Shown: positions 1-8,547, counted from the stretch's first letter. The stretch: 25,493 bases of DNA from JBBQKI01 sp038326725 (GCA_038326725.1 JBBQKI010000031.1:1-25493); one strand, 5' to 3'. Translations and numbers: made by a program. Notes: a model not told the origin generated them from the letters alone.

Positions 1-1
1 T

Positions 2-1789
2 CTAAAAGTCCAATTTGAACATAATCCCAACGAGGTTTTCTTGGGCACTACCGCAAAAGCGTATTTGAACGATGGCTCGGTTTTAACGGAACAATACAAC
101 CCCACCCGCGGATTTTTATCTTCCTCTCAGCATGCCTTGCACTTTGGAATTGCTGAAAACAAAAAAATCGTGAAACTGGAAATCATTTGGCCCGATGGAA
201 AGACCCAGTTTACGGAAAATCCGAAACCAAACGAAACCCTTCGCATTGCAAAAAACCAGACTTCCACCTTAGAAAAATCCAGTCATGAAGTTTATTTTGA
301 GACTATATCGGGCAAAAATCCTCTTATAAAACATTCCGAAAACGATTATATAGATTTTAAGCGCGAACCTTTGCTCCACCACAAATACAGTCAAGAAGGG
401 CCTGCTGCATCAGTAACCGATGTAAATGGGGATGGCCTTGAAGATTTGTTCATCGGAGGGGCAATGGGATTTCCAAGCCAATTATACCTTCAAGATAGAG
501 GAGGGAAATTTGTTTTGAAAAAAATTCCTGGCTTTGAATCGGACAAGGAATTTGAAGATGTAGCGTCTCATTTTTTTGATGCCAACGGCGATGGTTTTAT
601 GGACCTTTACGTAGTTAGTGGCGGCAATGAACGGCTCAAGGATTCGCCTTTTTACCAAGACAGGATTTATTTTAATGACGGCAAGGGGAATTTTTCAAAA
701 GCCGTGGATGCCTTGCCACAAATGCTAACCAGCGGCGGCATGGTTGCCTCACATGACATTGACGGCGATGGTGACTTAGATCTCTTCATCGGTGGGCGAG
801 TAACCCCCGGCAGATATCCGGAAACCCCAAAGAGTTATTTGTTAAGGAACGACAACGGAAAATACACCAACATAACGGCACAATGGAGCAAAGGTCTTGA
901 AAATCTTGGAATGATAACAGATGCTGTTTTTGCAGACCTGGACAAGGATAAAAATTTTGAATTGATAGTGAGTGGTGAATGGATGCCAATTTCCGTATTC
1001 AAAATGGAAAATAAAAAGTATAAAAACGTAACCACTGAAATGGGACTGAATCAAAATTTGGGGTGGTGGTATTCTCTAAAAGTGGCAGATATGAACAATG
1101 ACGGGTTCCCCGAAATTATTGCGGGGAATTTAGGTTTGAATTCCCTGATAAAAGCAAACGAAAAAAAACCGGCATCGCTTTGGTACAGCGATTTTGACAA
1201 CAACGGCACTGTGGACCCCGTACTTTTATATTACAATACAGATCAAAGTTATCCGCTGCATTTTCGCGATAGGATTCAAGATCAAATGATAATGTTGAAA
1301 AAGAAATTTACACGGCACCAACAATTTGCAAATGCTACCATTACCGATATTTTCACCGAAGATCAATTAAAAAATGCTACCGAATTAAAAGCAAATACAT
1401 TTGAACATTCCATTTTTATTAATAATAAAGGAATGAATTTTTCCCAAAAAACTTTGCCCGTTTACAGCCAGATTTCCGTGGTAAAATCCATTGAAGTGAT
1501 GGATGTAAATAATGATGGGGCATTGGACATGCTTTTAGGCGGTAACTTATACGGCACCGATGCCCAAATTGGCAGGTATGATGCCTCAATTGGGTTACTT
1601 TTGTTGGGCGATAATGCTTTCGGTTTCAAGGCGGTGCCACCTTCAGAAAGTGGTTTTGTTATTCCGGGCAACGTTCGGCATGTTTTGCCATTGAAACTAC
1701 AGGGAGAGCCACATTATTGGATCGTTCGGAATAATCAAGCTAGTAGTTTCTTAAAAATTTTAAGGCCGGCCAAGGAGAGTTTGCAATAA
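2..1789 (+). CDS. ASPIC/UnbV + FG-GAP (VCBS) repeat protein, 5' end outside window
   Basis: The reading frame is open to the left edge, so this is the C-terminal ~596 residues of a larger protein; family members with this order are usually around 1,100 aa with another FG-GAP block in front. The first ~75 visible residues match the ASPIC/UnbV domain (the RGFLSSSQHALHFGI stretch and IIWPDGK are typical). After it come calcium-loop-like FG-GAP repeats of the form DxNxDGxxD: DVNGDGLED (near nt 419), DANGDGFMD (578), DIDGDGDLD (754), a degenerate DLDKDKNFE (about 942), DMNNDGFPE (about 1091), DFDNNGTVD (about 1192) and DVNNDGALD (about 1502), which should form a beta-propeller. Such proteins are exported and often lie near SusC/SusD genes in Bacteroidota; no such neighbour is visible here. 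The binding partner is unknown. The gene ends convergently with the next gene, 11 bp away. Confidence 0.85.
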   Translation, partial: LKVQFEHNPNEVFLGTTAKAYLNDGSVLTEQYNPTRGFLSSSQHALHFGIAENKKIVKLEIIWPDGKTQFTENPKPNETLRIAKNQTSTLEKSSHEVYFETISGKNPLIKHSENDYIDFKREPLLHHKYSQEGPAASVTDVNGDGLEDLFIGGAMGFPSQLYLQDRGGKFVLKKIPGFESDKEFEDVASHFFDANGDGFMDLYVVSGGNERLKDSPFYQDRIYFNDGKGNFSKAVDALPQMLTSGGMVASHDIDGDGDLDLFIGGRVTPGRYPETPKSYLLRNDNGKYTNITAQWSKGLENLGMITDAVFADLDKDKNFELIVSGEWMPISVFKMENKKYKNVTTEMGLNQNLGWWYSLKVADMNNDGFPEIIAGNLGLNSLIKANEKKPASLWYSDFDNNGTVDPVLLYYNTDQSYPLHFRDRIQDQMIMLKKKFTRHQQFANATITDIFTEDQLKNATELKANTFEHSIFINNKGMNFSQKTLPVYSQISVVKSIEVMDVNNDGALDMLLGGNLYGTDAQIGRYDASIGLLLLGDNAFGFKAVPPSESGFVIPGNVRHVLPLKLQGEPHYWIVRNNQASSFLKILRPAKESLQ

Positions 1790-1804
1790 AGTTTAAAACT
1801 TTAT
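1786..1804. repeat. 9-bp inverted repeat containing both stop codons of convergent genes
   Basis: ATAAAGTTT and AAACTTTAT flank a single A, a perfect 9-bp inverted repeat. The TAA of the FG-GAP gene lies in the left arm and the TAA of the minus-strand SBP gene lies in the right arm. The arms hold one G:C pair each, so any RNA hairpin would be weak. It may contribute to bidirectional transcription end, but no strong terminator is seen in this 11-bp gap. Confidence 0.45.
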
Positions 1805-3441
1805 CTCGCTTTTTTTACCCTTTTCAAAACCAAAAAATTCTGGGGATTTATGCCCAACCCACTCACTTTTTTATTTACAAAACGTACCGCCATATCGTAA
1901 AAAAGAGGAACCACCGGTGCCTCAGCGATAATAATGGAATCCATTTTGGTATATAGCTTTTTTCTCAATTCTATATCCGAAATGGTTAGGGACTTTACAT
2001 ATAAGCTATCAAAGTTTTCATTTTTGAAATGCATATAATTTGGCCCGTTTGGCGCAAAATTAGAACTGTAAAAAAGCGAGAGATAATTTTCAGCATCGGG
2101 GTAGTCGGCTATCCAACTTGCCCTGAAAATGTCCAATTCGCCGCTTGATTTCATTTGACGAAGGGTGGAAGGCGGCATCACGTCCACAGTTACTTCTATC
2201 CCAATTTTTTCGAGTTCGCGCTGAATGTATTCGCAGAGGTCTAAATATTGGCTATTGGTGCCAATGATGATTTCGGGCTTCAAATCGCCTGTCTCTATTT
2301 TATATTGAGTAATAAGTTCTCGGGCTTTTTCAGGTTGAAAAGTATAACCTTCAATATTGTCAAAACCCGGCAATCCTTTCGGAATAAAACCATGGATGGC
2401 CGGAATCCCCATTCCGTTTCGCATATACGTCACCATCTTTACGCGGTCAAAACCGTAATTTACGGCTTGCCTTAAGGTTTTTGATTTTATTTCAAGGGAA
2501 TTCGATTTCATAAAAAACCCAAGATATTCTGTGTTCAAATAGGGGCCGGTAATCATTTCGATATTATTCTCATAATTGGATTGGAGCTTACCTTTTGTGG
2601 TTAATATTTCATCTTTATAAGAATTGTCCAAACCAGAAATAAGATCTAGTTTACCCTGCGCAAACTGCAAAAACTCACTTTGCTTGTCGGGCAAAAAGGT
2701 AATAGAAACAGCTTCGAGATAGGGAAGCGGGTTCCCGTTTTCGTCCCTTTCAAAATAATTGGGATTTTTTCGAAAAACCATTTTTACGTTTTCTTCCCAC
2801 ATTTTAAACTGAAAAGGTCCGGTGCCAACAGGGTTGCTTCGGAATTCATTTCCATAAAATTCAACCGCCTCTTTTGGCACCACCGAACAATAGCGCATGG
2901 ACAGCAAACCCAAAAAGGCTGGGAAAGGTTTTTGGAGTTTTATTTTAAAAATAGTATCGTTTACAGCCTCATAATTTTCCACATTCTGAAGTACCCAACT
3001 GCCGGGAGAAGCTACTTTTTCATCGGTTAACCTGTCAAAACTGTAAACAAAATCCGATGCTTTTACCAATCGAGTTGAATCCTTTCCAAAGAATTGGTTT
3101 TTATGGAAATAAACATCGTTTCGTAAAGTAAAAGTATAAGTAAGCGTAGTGTCATTCACCGTCCAACTTTTAGCAATATCTGGAAGTATATTTAAAGAAT
3201 CATCCAATTGGACCAACCCATTGAAAAGTTGGTTGGTTGGCCAAATATTTTGTGGGTTTCGGGCAAAAGCTGGATCCAACGAACTAATATTACCGTGTTC
3301 ATTGTAGCGGAAAACCAAATGGTTTTTTTCGGTATTTGTAGTATTTTCTTTGCACGAAAAAAGGAAAACCAAAAATATTATTGGTAAAAATGGTTTGAAA
3401 CGGGAAGTTAGATGAGGGTAGATATAAATTAGTTTTTTCAC
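1801..3441 (-). CDS. ABC transporter substrate-binding lipoprotein, family 5 (peptide/oligopeptide type)
   Basis: The 546-aa product begins with a basic, hydrophobic signal ending in a lipobox (FLFSC, Cys ~30), so it should be a lipoprotein. The mature part has the family-5 SBP (DppA/OppA/NikA) pattern: SSLDPAFA near the N-terminus, a LFNGLVQLDD block, an IAKSW...YTFTLRNDVYFH block, PVGTGPF in the middle and ADYPDAENYL towards the end. The length is normal for the family. The start is GTG at 3441; no ATG exists before the signal peptide. No permease or ATPase genes are next to it, so it is an orphan binding protein; it could work with a transporter encoded elsewhere or act only as a binding/scavenging protein. 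The ligand cannot be read from the sequence; peptides are the usual one for this family. Confidence 0.87.
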   Translation of the reverse strand: MKKLIYIYPHLTSRFKPFLPIIFLVFLFSCKENTTNTEKNHLVFRYNEHGNISSLDPAFARNPQNIWPTNQLFNGLVQLDDSLNILPDIAKSWTVNDTTLTYTFTLRNDVYFHKNQFFGKDSTRLVKASDFVYSFDRLTDEKVASPGSWVLQNVENYEAVNDTIFKIKLQKPFPAFLGLLSMRYCSVVPKEAVEFYGNEFRSNPVGTGPFQFKMWEENVKMVFRKNPNYFERDENGNPLPYLEAVSITFLPDKQSEFLQFAQGKLDLISGLDNSYKDEILTTKGKLQSNYENNIEMITGPYLNTEYLGFFMKSNSLEIKSKTLRQAVNYGFDRVKMVTYMRNGMGIPAIHGFIPKGLPGFDNIEGYTFQPEKARELITQYKIETGDLKPEIIIGTNSQYLDLCEYIQRELEKIGIEVTVDVMPPSTLRQMKSSGELDIFRASWIADYPDAENYLSLFYSSNFAPNGPNYMHFKNENFDSLYVKSLTISDIELRKKLYTKMDSIIIAEAPVVPLFYDMAVRFVNKKVSGLGINPQNFLVLKRVKKAR

Positions 3442-3510
3442 GTTAAGTTTTTATGATTTATTGAAATGATTGACTCATTTCCCGCCCTGAAAAGTAAAAA
3501 TTTAAAATTG

Positions 3511-3518
3511 TACTTTTG
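3511..3518 (+). promoter_or_regulatory. Bacteroidetes-type -7 box for mtaB
   Basis: TACTTTTG matches TAnnTTTG and ends 21 bp before the mtaB ATG, which would give a leader of roughly 15 nt. I see no convincing TTG-type -33 element at the expected ~19-bp spacing, so this is a partial promoter match. Confidence 0.4.
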
Positions 3519-3539
3519 CTGCTTGCCAAAAATACAAGA

Positions 3540-4889
3540 ATGAACGCTACCAAAAAAGTCGCTTTTTACACCTTGGGTTGCAAACTCAATTTCAGCGAAA
3601 CTTCCACTATTACAAGAAGTTTTACTGCTGAAGGTTTCCAGCGCGTCGATTTTTCTGAAAGAGCGGATATTTATGTAATCAACACCTGCAGCGTAACTGA
3701 AAATGCCGATAAGCGTTTTAAATCCATTGTAAAGCAAGCTCAAAAATCCAACCCCGATGCATTTGTTGCAGCAGTGGGATGCTACGCCCAATTAAAACCT
3801 CAAGAATTGGCGGAGGTAAATGGAGTGGATTTAGTATTAGGTGCGACGGAAAAATTTAAGATTACGAGTTATATTAATGACCTTTTAAGTCAGCCTGATC
3901 GCAATCGCGGGGTTGGGGAGGTACATTCCTGCGAAATCGAAAATGCCGATTTCTACGTGGGTTCTTATTCCATCGGCGACCGTACGCGCGCCTTTTTGAA
4001 GGTACAGGATGGTTGCGATTATAAATGCACGTATTGCACTATTCCTCTTGCACGCGGCATTTCGCGGAGCGATAGTTTGGAAAACGTTTTGAAAACTGCT
4101 GAGGAAATTTCAAAGCAAAATATAAAGGAAATCGTTTTGACGGGTGTGAACATAGGCGATTATGGAAAAGGTGAGTTCGGCAACAAAAGGCATGAACATA
4201 CTTTTTTGGAATTGGTAAAAGCATTGGATGAAGTCCCTGGCATTGAAAGATTGAGAATTTCTTCCATCGAACCCAATTTGCTGACCAATGAAACCATTGA
4301 ATTTGTAGCCAACTCACGAACTTTTGTCCCCCATTTTCACATCCCTTTACAGAGCGGGAGCAACCAAATTTTGAAACTGATGCGCCGCCGTTATATGAAG
4401 GAATTGTATGAAGAACGGGTGGCTAAAATAAGGACCGTTATGCGGGATGCCTGCATTGGCGTTGACGTAATTGTTGGTTTTCCGGGAGAAACGGATGAAC
4501 ATTTTTTAGAGACCTTTCTTTTTTTGAATGAACTTGATATTTCATATTTGCATGTGTTCACATATTCAGAGCGTGACAATACTGCAGCTACTGAAATGGA
4601 GGGTGTAGTGCCAATGAACATTCGCAACAAGCGCAGTAAAATGCTTCGCGGTTTATCAGTAAAAAAACGTCGTGCCTTTTATGAAAAACAATTGGGGAGA
4701 GAACGCACCGTACTGTTTGAAAGCGAAAACAAACTGGGCTACATCCACGGTTTTACTGAAAATTATGTAAAAGTAAAAACCCCTTGGAATCCGGAATTGG
4801 TAAATACTTTACATAAAATTCATTTAACTGAAATTGATGAAGATGGCTCTGTTAGGTTTGATTTTGTAAATGAATTGCATTTGGTTTAA
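3540..4889 (+). CDS. mtaB: tRNA (N6-threonylcarbamoyladenosine37-C2)-methylthiotransferase MtaB
   Basis: This radical-SAM enzyme adds a methylthio group to t6A at position 37 of ANN-decoding tRNAs. From the ATG at 3540 it is 449 aa. The N-terminal UPF0004/MTTase domain carries the three auxiliary-cluster cysteines C14 (LGCKLNFSE), C50 (INTCSVTE) and C81 (AVGCYAQL). The radical-SAM CxxxCxxC is C159-C163-C166 (DGCDYKCTYCTIP), followed by the usual HIPLQSGS and GFPGETDE blocks; the C-terminal ~65 residues fit a TRAM RNA-binding domain. The GCKLN start favours MtaB over MiaB and RimO. A longer frame begins at a TTG at 3516, but it overlaps the -7 box, so the ATG is preferred. It stands alone, divergent from the SBP gene and convergent with the GNAT gene. 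Confidence 0.93.
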   Translation: MNATKKVAFYTLGCKLNFSETSTITRSFTAEGFQRVDFSERADIYVINTCSVTENADKRFKSIVKQAQKSNPDAFVAAVGCYAQLKPQELAEVNGVDLVLGATEKFKITSYINDLLSQPDRNRGVGEVHSCEIENADFYVGSYSIGDRTRAFLKVQDGCDYKCTYCTIPLARGISRSDSLENVLKTAEEISKQNIKEIVLTGVNIGDYGKGEFGNKRHEHTFLELVKALDEVPGIERLRISSIEPNLLTNETIEFVANSRTFVPHFHIPLQSGSNQILKLMRRRYMKELYEERVAKIRTVMRDACIGVDVIVGFPGETDEHFLETFLFLNELDISYLHVFTYSERDNTAATEMEGVVPMNIRNKRSKMLRGLSVKKRRAFYEKQLGRERTVLFESENKLGYIHGFTENYVKVKTPWNPELVNTLHKIHLTEIDEDGSVRFDFVNELHLV

Positions 4890-4921
4890 AAAGCAAGGCT
4901 TGTTTGAAGAAGCTTTTTTTT
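4888..4921. terminator. Likely bidirectional terminator between mtaB and the GNAT gene
   Basis: AAAAAGC at 4888-4894 pairs with GCTTTTT at 4912-4918, with a further short CTT/AAG pairing inside, and the right arm runs into eight T. The A-rich left arm would act as the U-tract for the opposite strand. The first two bases belong to the mtaB stop codon, and the GNAT stop codon lies at 4920-4922. Confidence 0.5.
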
Positions 4922-5219
4922 AAATATTAATTCCAACGGGAAGCAGGCATTTGTAAACCCTCCTGTTTTTTCGCATAAATGAAGCTACTTCTGGGCTTGT
5001 GGGGACCAAGTGAATGTTCCTCTTTTTAACTTCCTCGAAAACGGCCTTTATGAAAATTTCCCGGAAACCTTGTTCTTCCAAATCTTCAGGCATTTCATAT
5101 TTGGTGAGGAATATTTTTCTGTCCTGCAACGCATATTCGATACGCGCCATGTTATCGCCAACTTCAAGTTCAAATTGTCTTAAAAAAGTATTATCCGTAA
5201 TTTCAACATCTTCTATCAT
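4920..5219 (-). CDS. Small GNAT-like N-acetyltransferase (YjdJ/COG2388 type)
   Basis: The 99-aa length and the order of blocks (FELEVGDNMARIEYALQD, then LTKYEMPEDLEEQGF, then ...VFEEVKKRNIHLVPTSPEVASFM) match the small single-domain Acetyltransf_CG family, in which the last block is usually V.P.CPFV..Y. The usual acetyl-CoA pyrophosphate loop (R/Q-x-x-G-x-G/A) is poorly kept: here the stretch is EEQGFREIF, with only one glycine. It may be an active but divergent enzyme or a degenerate member. The ATG at 5219 follows the pirin stop by 15 bp on the same strand, so the two are likely co-transcribed. The substrate is unknown. Confidence 0.65.
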   Translation of the reverse strand: MIEDVEITDNTFLRQFELEVGDNMARIEYALQDRKIFLTKYEMPEDLEEQGFREIFIKAVFEEVKKRNIHLVPTSPEVASFMRKNRRVYKCLLPVGINI

Positions 5220-5234
5220 GAGGATTTTTTTTTA

Positions 5235-5951
5235 TTAATTCATGGGCACTTCTATCAACAAAACCTTGCTACCTTTTTCTACGGTAATAGAAATTTCCCC
5301 GGTTTCCCAGATACCTACCGCATCCCTTTCGTCAAGGGTTTCATTTTCAGCAATAACGTTGCCATTTATATTGAAAACATAAATGCCATTGTTTTTATGT
5401 TTTAAAACATATTTGGTTTCGGTAGTTTCTGAAAATTCGCCCAAGCTAAAATATGCGTTTTGGTGAATCCAAACTTCGCCTTCTTCTGCTTCCAATTTTG
5501 GCTTCACGATGATGCTAAATTGGTTCTCCTTTAAAAGCGGGGCAATCTTTTTTTGATCATAACGTGGTTCTAGGTTTTTTTCATTTGGAAAAACCCAAAT
5601 TTGAAACAATCGTAATGCCTCTTTCTGGCTTGCGTTTACCTCACTATGTTCAATACCGCTTCCGGCACTCATTACTTGTATTTCACCGCTTTCAATAATC
5701 CCTTCATTGTTAAGGGAATCTTTATGCTTCAACGCCCCGGATTGTGGGATGGTGATAATTTCCATATCCTTGTGCGGATGTGCGCCAAAACCCATTCCCC
5801 CGGCCACGGTATCATCATTCAAGACGCGCAACATTCCAAACTGAGTTCGGTCCGGGTTAAAATAGTTTCCGAAACTAAAGGAATATCTGGCCTGCAACCA
5901 ACCATAATCCGCTGTTCCCCGTGTATTGGCGGGATGTAGGATTTTCTTCAT
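5235..5951 (-). CDS. Pirin family protein (bicupin, YhhW-like)
   Basis: The 238-aa length is typical of bacterial short pirins. The N-terminal cupin keeps all four metal ligands: H58 and H60 (GAHPHKDME), H102 and E104 (GIEHSEVN). Proteins of this family bind Fe or another divalent metal, and some (E. coli YhhW) show quercetin 2,3-dioxygenase activity; the physiological role is often unclear. RYSFSFGNYFNPD near the N-terminus and GSGIEHSE are family hallmarks. The second, C-terminal cupin (about residues 140-238) lacks obvious ligands, as usual. It is first in a two-gene minus-strand unit with the GNAT gene and divergent from the alpha/beta hydrolase. Confidence 0.9.
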   Translation of the reverse strand: MKKILHPANTRGTADYGWLQARYSFSFGNYFNPDRTQFGMLRVLNDDTVAGGMGFGAHPHKDMEIITIPQSGALKHKDSLNNEGIIESGEIQVMSAGSGIEHSEVNASQKEALRLFQIWVFPNEKNLEPRYDQKKIAPLLKENQFSIIVKPKLEAEEGEVWIHQNAYFSLGEFSETTETKYVLKHKNNGIYVFNINGNVIAENETLDERDAVGIWETGEISITVEKGSKVLLIEVPMN

Positions 5952-5982
5952 GGCTTAAATTTTCAATAGCTGAAAGTTAATT

Positions 5983-5990
5983 TATCTTTG
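5983..5990 (+). promoter_or_regulatory. Bacteroidetes-type -7 box for the alpha/beta hydrolase gene
   Basis: TATCTTTG matches TAnnTTTG, 54 bp before the preferred ATG at 6045. No clear TTG at -33. Its last three bases (TTG) would be the start codon of a longer frame, which argues against that longer start. Confidence 0.4.
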
Positions 5991-6044
5991 CCATGTAAAT
6001 TTACGAATAATCTTTGGGTAATCCCTTTTACCTTGCAAAAGCTT

Positions 6045-6707
6045 ATGGATTTAAATAAAACCCACGTCTATTTTGTGCCAGGCCTTGCTGCCGGGAAGGA
6101 AATTTTTAAAAATATCCATTTGCCCGAGGATAAATTTGAAATTCATATCCTTGAATGGTTAATCCCCGAAATAAATGAAACCATTATAGATTATTCAAAA
6201 AGAATGGCGGCTGAAATTAAATTCCCAGCCTCCATTTTGATAGGTGTTTCTTTTGGCGGGGTGGTGGTGCAGGAAATGTCAGCCTTTTTAAATTTGAAAA
6301 AACTTATCATAATTTCCAGTGTAAAAACAAGATTTGAACTTCCCGCGCGGCTTAAATTTGCCAGGAAAACCAAAGCTTATAAACTTATTCCGACGGGTTT
6401 AGTTGTAAGTATGGGGGACCTTACGCGGCTTGCCATAGGTCCAAAATCTGCAAAAAGACTTAAGCTCTATCAAGAATACCTGCACGTTCGTGATAAAAAT
6501 TATCTGGATTGGGCAATAAAAAACATGGTACATTGGAACCGAACGGAAGAAGTGGCAGGATTAGTGCACATTCATGGCGATATGGATGCGGTTTTTCCTC
6601 TTAAGAATATTCAGAACTGCGAAATTATTAAAGGTGGCACACACGTTATGTTGCTCACCAAAGGAAAGGAAATCTCTGAAAAACTGTTTCAAATTTTGAG
6701 CGCTTGA
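6045..6707 (+). CDS. Alpha/beta-fold hydrolase (putative esterase/thioesterase)
   Basis: From the ATG at 6045 the product is 220 aa with no signal peptide, so cytoplasmic. It has the nucleophile elbow GVSFGG (Ser69), a likely acid in HGDMDAVFP (Asp179 or Asp181) and the catalytic His in KGGTHVML (His200), so the triad is complete. YFVPGLAAGKEIF near the N-terminus is the oxyanion-side strand-loop. Between the nucleophile and the acid lies a basic helical stretch (about residues 95-165), probably the lid. The longer frame starts at TTG 5988, overlapping a promoter-like box, and is rejected. The substrate is not predictable from the sequence; it is not one of the named esterase families I recognise. 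Confidence 0.8.
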   Translation: MDLNKTHVYFVPGLAAGKEIFKNIHLPEDKFEIHILEWLIPEINETIIDYSKRMAAEIKFPASILIGVSFGGVVVQEMSAFLNLKKLIIISSVKTRFELPARLKFARKTKAYKLIPTGLVVSMGDLTRLAIGPKSAKRLKLYQEYLHVRDKNYLDWAIKNMVHWNRTEEVAGLVHIHGDMDAVFPLKNIQNCEIIKGGTHVMLLTKGKEISEKLFQILSA

Positions 6708-6759
6708 TTTGGGCATTCCTCCATTTATTTTTTTTTACCTTTAATAAAAATTTTTTACC

Positions 6760-7683
6760 ATGAAAACAATGATGAAAATTGGTCTGGCAATTGCGATTTT
6801 TGCAATCTGCGGCCTCAGTATACAAGCGGTACAAGTAACCACCGCTGAGGAAAATTTCAATGAGAAAATCCTAAACGATTATAATATTTACGCCCTTGAA
6901 CTTCCTAAAAATATGGAATTTGCGGGCGAACCTGTTCCTTTGGAAAATCCCGACATCATGGAGCGCATGGACCGGGAACTTTTGGTGAATGCCTATTGGC
7001 AGTCCAACGGGCTTTTACTAATTAAACGTGCAAATAAATATTTTCCAATAATAGAGCCATTACTTAAAAAATATGGACTTCCGGACGATTTTAAATATCT
7101 CGCAGTTGCTGAAAGCGGTTTGGATAACGTTATTTCTTCGGCCGGGGCTTCCGGATTTTGGCAATTTATGTCGGGCACCGGGAAGGAATATGGTTTGGAA
7201 ATAAACGATTATGTGGATGAGCGCTATAATCTTGAAAAATCTACCCGAGTGGCTGCAGAATACCTTATAAAATCCAAGGATCGTTTTGGGAGCTGGACTG
7301 CAGCGGCGGCGGCCTATAATGCTGGGAATACAGGAATCAGCAAACAAATGGACCGTCAAAAAGCTAACGATTATTATGATTTGTTGCTTGGTACCGAAAC
7401 AAGCCGCTATGTTTTCAGAATTTTGGCAATCAAAGAAATTCTTTCCAATCCAAAAAAGTATGGCTTTAACTATAAAGAAAGTGATTTATATAAATCTATC
7501 CCGACTCGTAAATTAACCGTTACCACTGAAATAACAGATTTGGCTGATTTCGCCATAAAGAATGGGATAAATTATAAAATATTGAAATTGCACAACCCAT
7601 GGCTTCGGGACACTTACCTTAAAAACTCAACGGGTAAAGAATATATTATAGAAATCCCCGAAAAGGGATATTACAAAATTTAA
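6760..7683 (+). CDS. Secreted lytic transglycosylase (SLT domain, MltD-like)
   Basis: This enzyme should cleave murein between MurNAc and GlcNAc, forming 1,6-anhydro ends. It is 307 aa with an N-terminal signal peptide (cleavage near IQA/VQ, residue ~23). The GH23/SLT core runs from about residue 85 to 235: catalytic Glu118 in AVAESGL, the SSAGASGFWQFM block (126-137) and AAYNAG (about 184-189). The last ~55 residues (TVTTEITDLADFAIKNGIN...) resemble a degenerate LysM-like segment, expected to bind glycan. The ATG at 6760 is followed by MK at codon 5, an alternative start. It begins 52 bp after the hydrolase and could share its transcript. Confidence 0.88.
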   Translation: MKTMMKIGLAIAIFAICGLSIQAVQVTTAEENFNEKILNDYNIYALELPKNMEFAGEPVPLENPDIMERMDRELLVNAYWQSNGLLLIKRANKYFPIIEPLLKKYGLPDDFKYLAVAESGLDNVISSAGASGFWQFMSGTGKEYGLEINDYVDERYNLEKSTRVAAEYLIKSKDRFGSWTAAAAAYNAGNTGISKQMDRQKANDYYDLLLGTETSRYVFRILAIKEILSNPKKYGFNYKESDLYKSIPTRKLTVTTEITDLADFAIKNGINYKILKLHNPWLRDTYLKNSTGKEYIIEIPEKGYYKI

Positions 7684-7715
7684 TCTAATCTTGGTAAGGC
7701 TTTCTTGTATGTGAT

Positions 7716-8420
7716 TTATTTATTTTCCTTTAAAACCAATGCATTATTGGATTCTAAACCGGTATTTTTTAGGAGGGAAATTCCATTTAAAAAAGAGTTG
7801 TAGTTAAGCTCGAATGAAATTGAATATTCTTCATTGTACGGATGAAGCGCACCGCGGCGAACATCCACTATTTTTTTGGTTTTATCAATAAAAAAAGAAG
7901 TGGGAAAACCCAAACTGTGCTTCATTATTTCAATCACATGGCCGTTGGTGTTTTCTTTTTCGTCAACGTAAAGGATATGAATTTTTCTGCTGTACTCCCC
8001 GGCCACTTTTTTTACCTTCTCTTTTGAATCCCAAAAGAGGATCACAAAATCGATTTCTTTAGAATATTTTTCGGCAATTTCGTTTAATGCGGGTATTTCA
8101 CCCACCCCAGGGGTGCACCACGAAGCATAAGTCATTAAAAAAACGGGTTTTTCAAAATTATGGAATTCCACTTTCTTTCCGCTTGGCTTTTTTACTTTGA
8201 AATTATCAAGATAACTTCCGTTAATTACGTTGTTAATTAAGGAATCAAAAAGAAAATTAGCACGTTCAAAATCATTTTCAGAATATGCTTTTTGTGAATT
8301 TTTGGTGTATTTTTTTATATTTTCCCCAATGGCTTCTGAAAACAAAATTTCATGCTCTACATTTTGAGAATGGGAGGAAAAGGAAATAAGAAAAAAAAGG
8401 TAAAGTAGTTTTCTCACCAT
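7716..8420 (-). CDS. TlpA-like thioredoxin-fold protein with CTPG active site
   Basis: The 234-aa product has a signal peptide (residues 1-19, SSHSQ/NVE), an acidic/helical linker (about 20-70) and a redoxin domain (about 72-190). The expected WCxxC motif reads WCTPG (W101 C102 T103 P104 G105): the first cysteine is present, the resolving cysteine is replaced by glycine. The cis-proline region is present (GFPTSFFID, P173). It is thus a periplasmic or surface TlpA/AhpC-TSA relative that cannot form the normal intramolecular disulfide. It may work by a monothiol mechanism, bind a ligand such as haem or metal through Cys102, or be non-redox. The adjacent GVGEIPALNE looks like a coherent family motif rather than a random mutation. 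Convergent with the transglycosylase, 32 bp apart. Confidence 0.82.
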   Translation of the reverse strand: MVRKLLYLFFLISFSSHSQNVEHEILFSEAIGENIKKYTKNSQKAYSENDFERANFLFDSLINNVINGSYLDNFKVKKPSGKKVEFHNFEKPVFLMTYASWCTPGVGEIPALNEIAEKYSKEIDFVILFWDSKEKVKKVAGEYSRKIHILYVDEKENTNGHVIEIMKHSLGFPTSFFIDKTKKIVDVRRGALHPYNEEYSISFELNYNSFLNGISLLKNTGLESNNALVLKENK

Positions 8421-8442
8421 AAATAGCTGTTGTAACCAAGGA

Positions 8443-8450
8443 CAAAAGTA
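8443..8450 (-). promoter_or_regulatory. Bacteroidetes-type -7 box for the TlpA-like gene
   Basis: On the minus strand this reads TACTTTTG, matching TAnnTTTG, 22 bp before the ATG at 8420. The -33 region has only TTCG about 16 bp away, so the match is partial. Confidence 0.4.
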
Positions 8451-8547
8451 TAATGGTTTTGTATCGCGAAAATAATTATTCGATAATGCGTTTAATTACC
8501 TCGTTGAAGTACTAATAAAAAAGAACAATAATTGATTAAGAATCAAA

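Noticed and set aside
3438..3791. 117-aa minus-strand frame over the start of mtaB
   Set aside because: Overlaps conserved MtaB cysteine motifs on the other strand and has no recognisable domain.
5646..5939. 97-aa plus-strand frame inside the pirin gene
   Set aside because: Shadow of the pirin metal-site region; no independent start signals.
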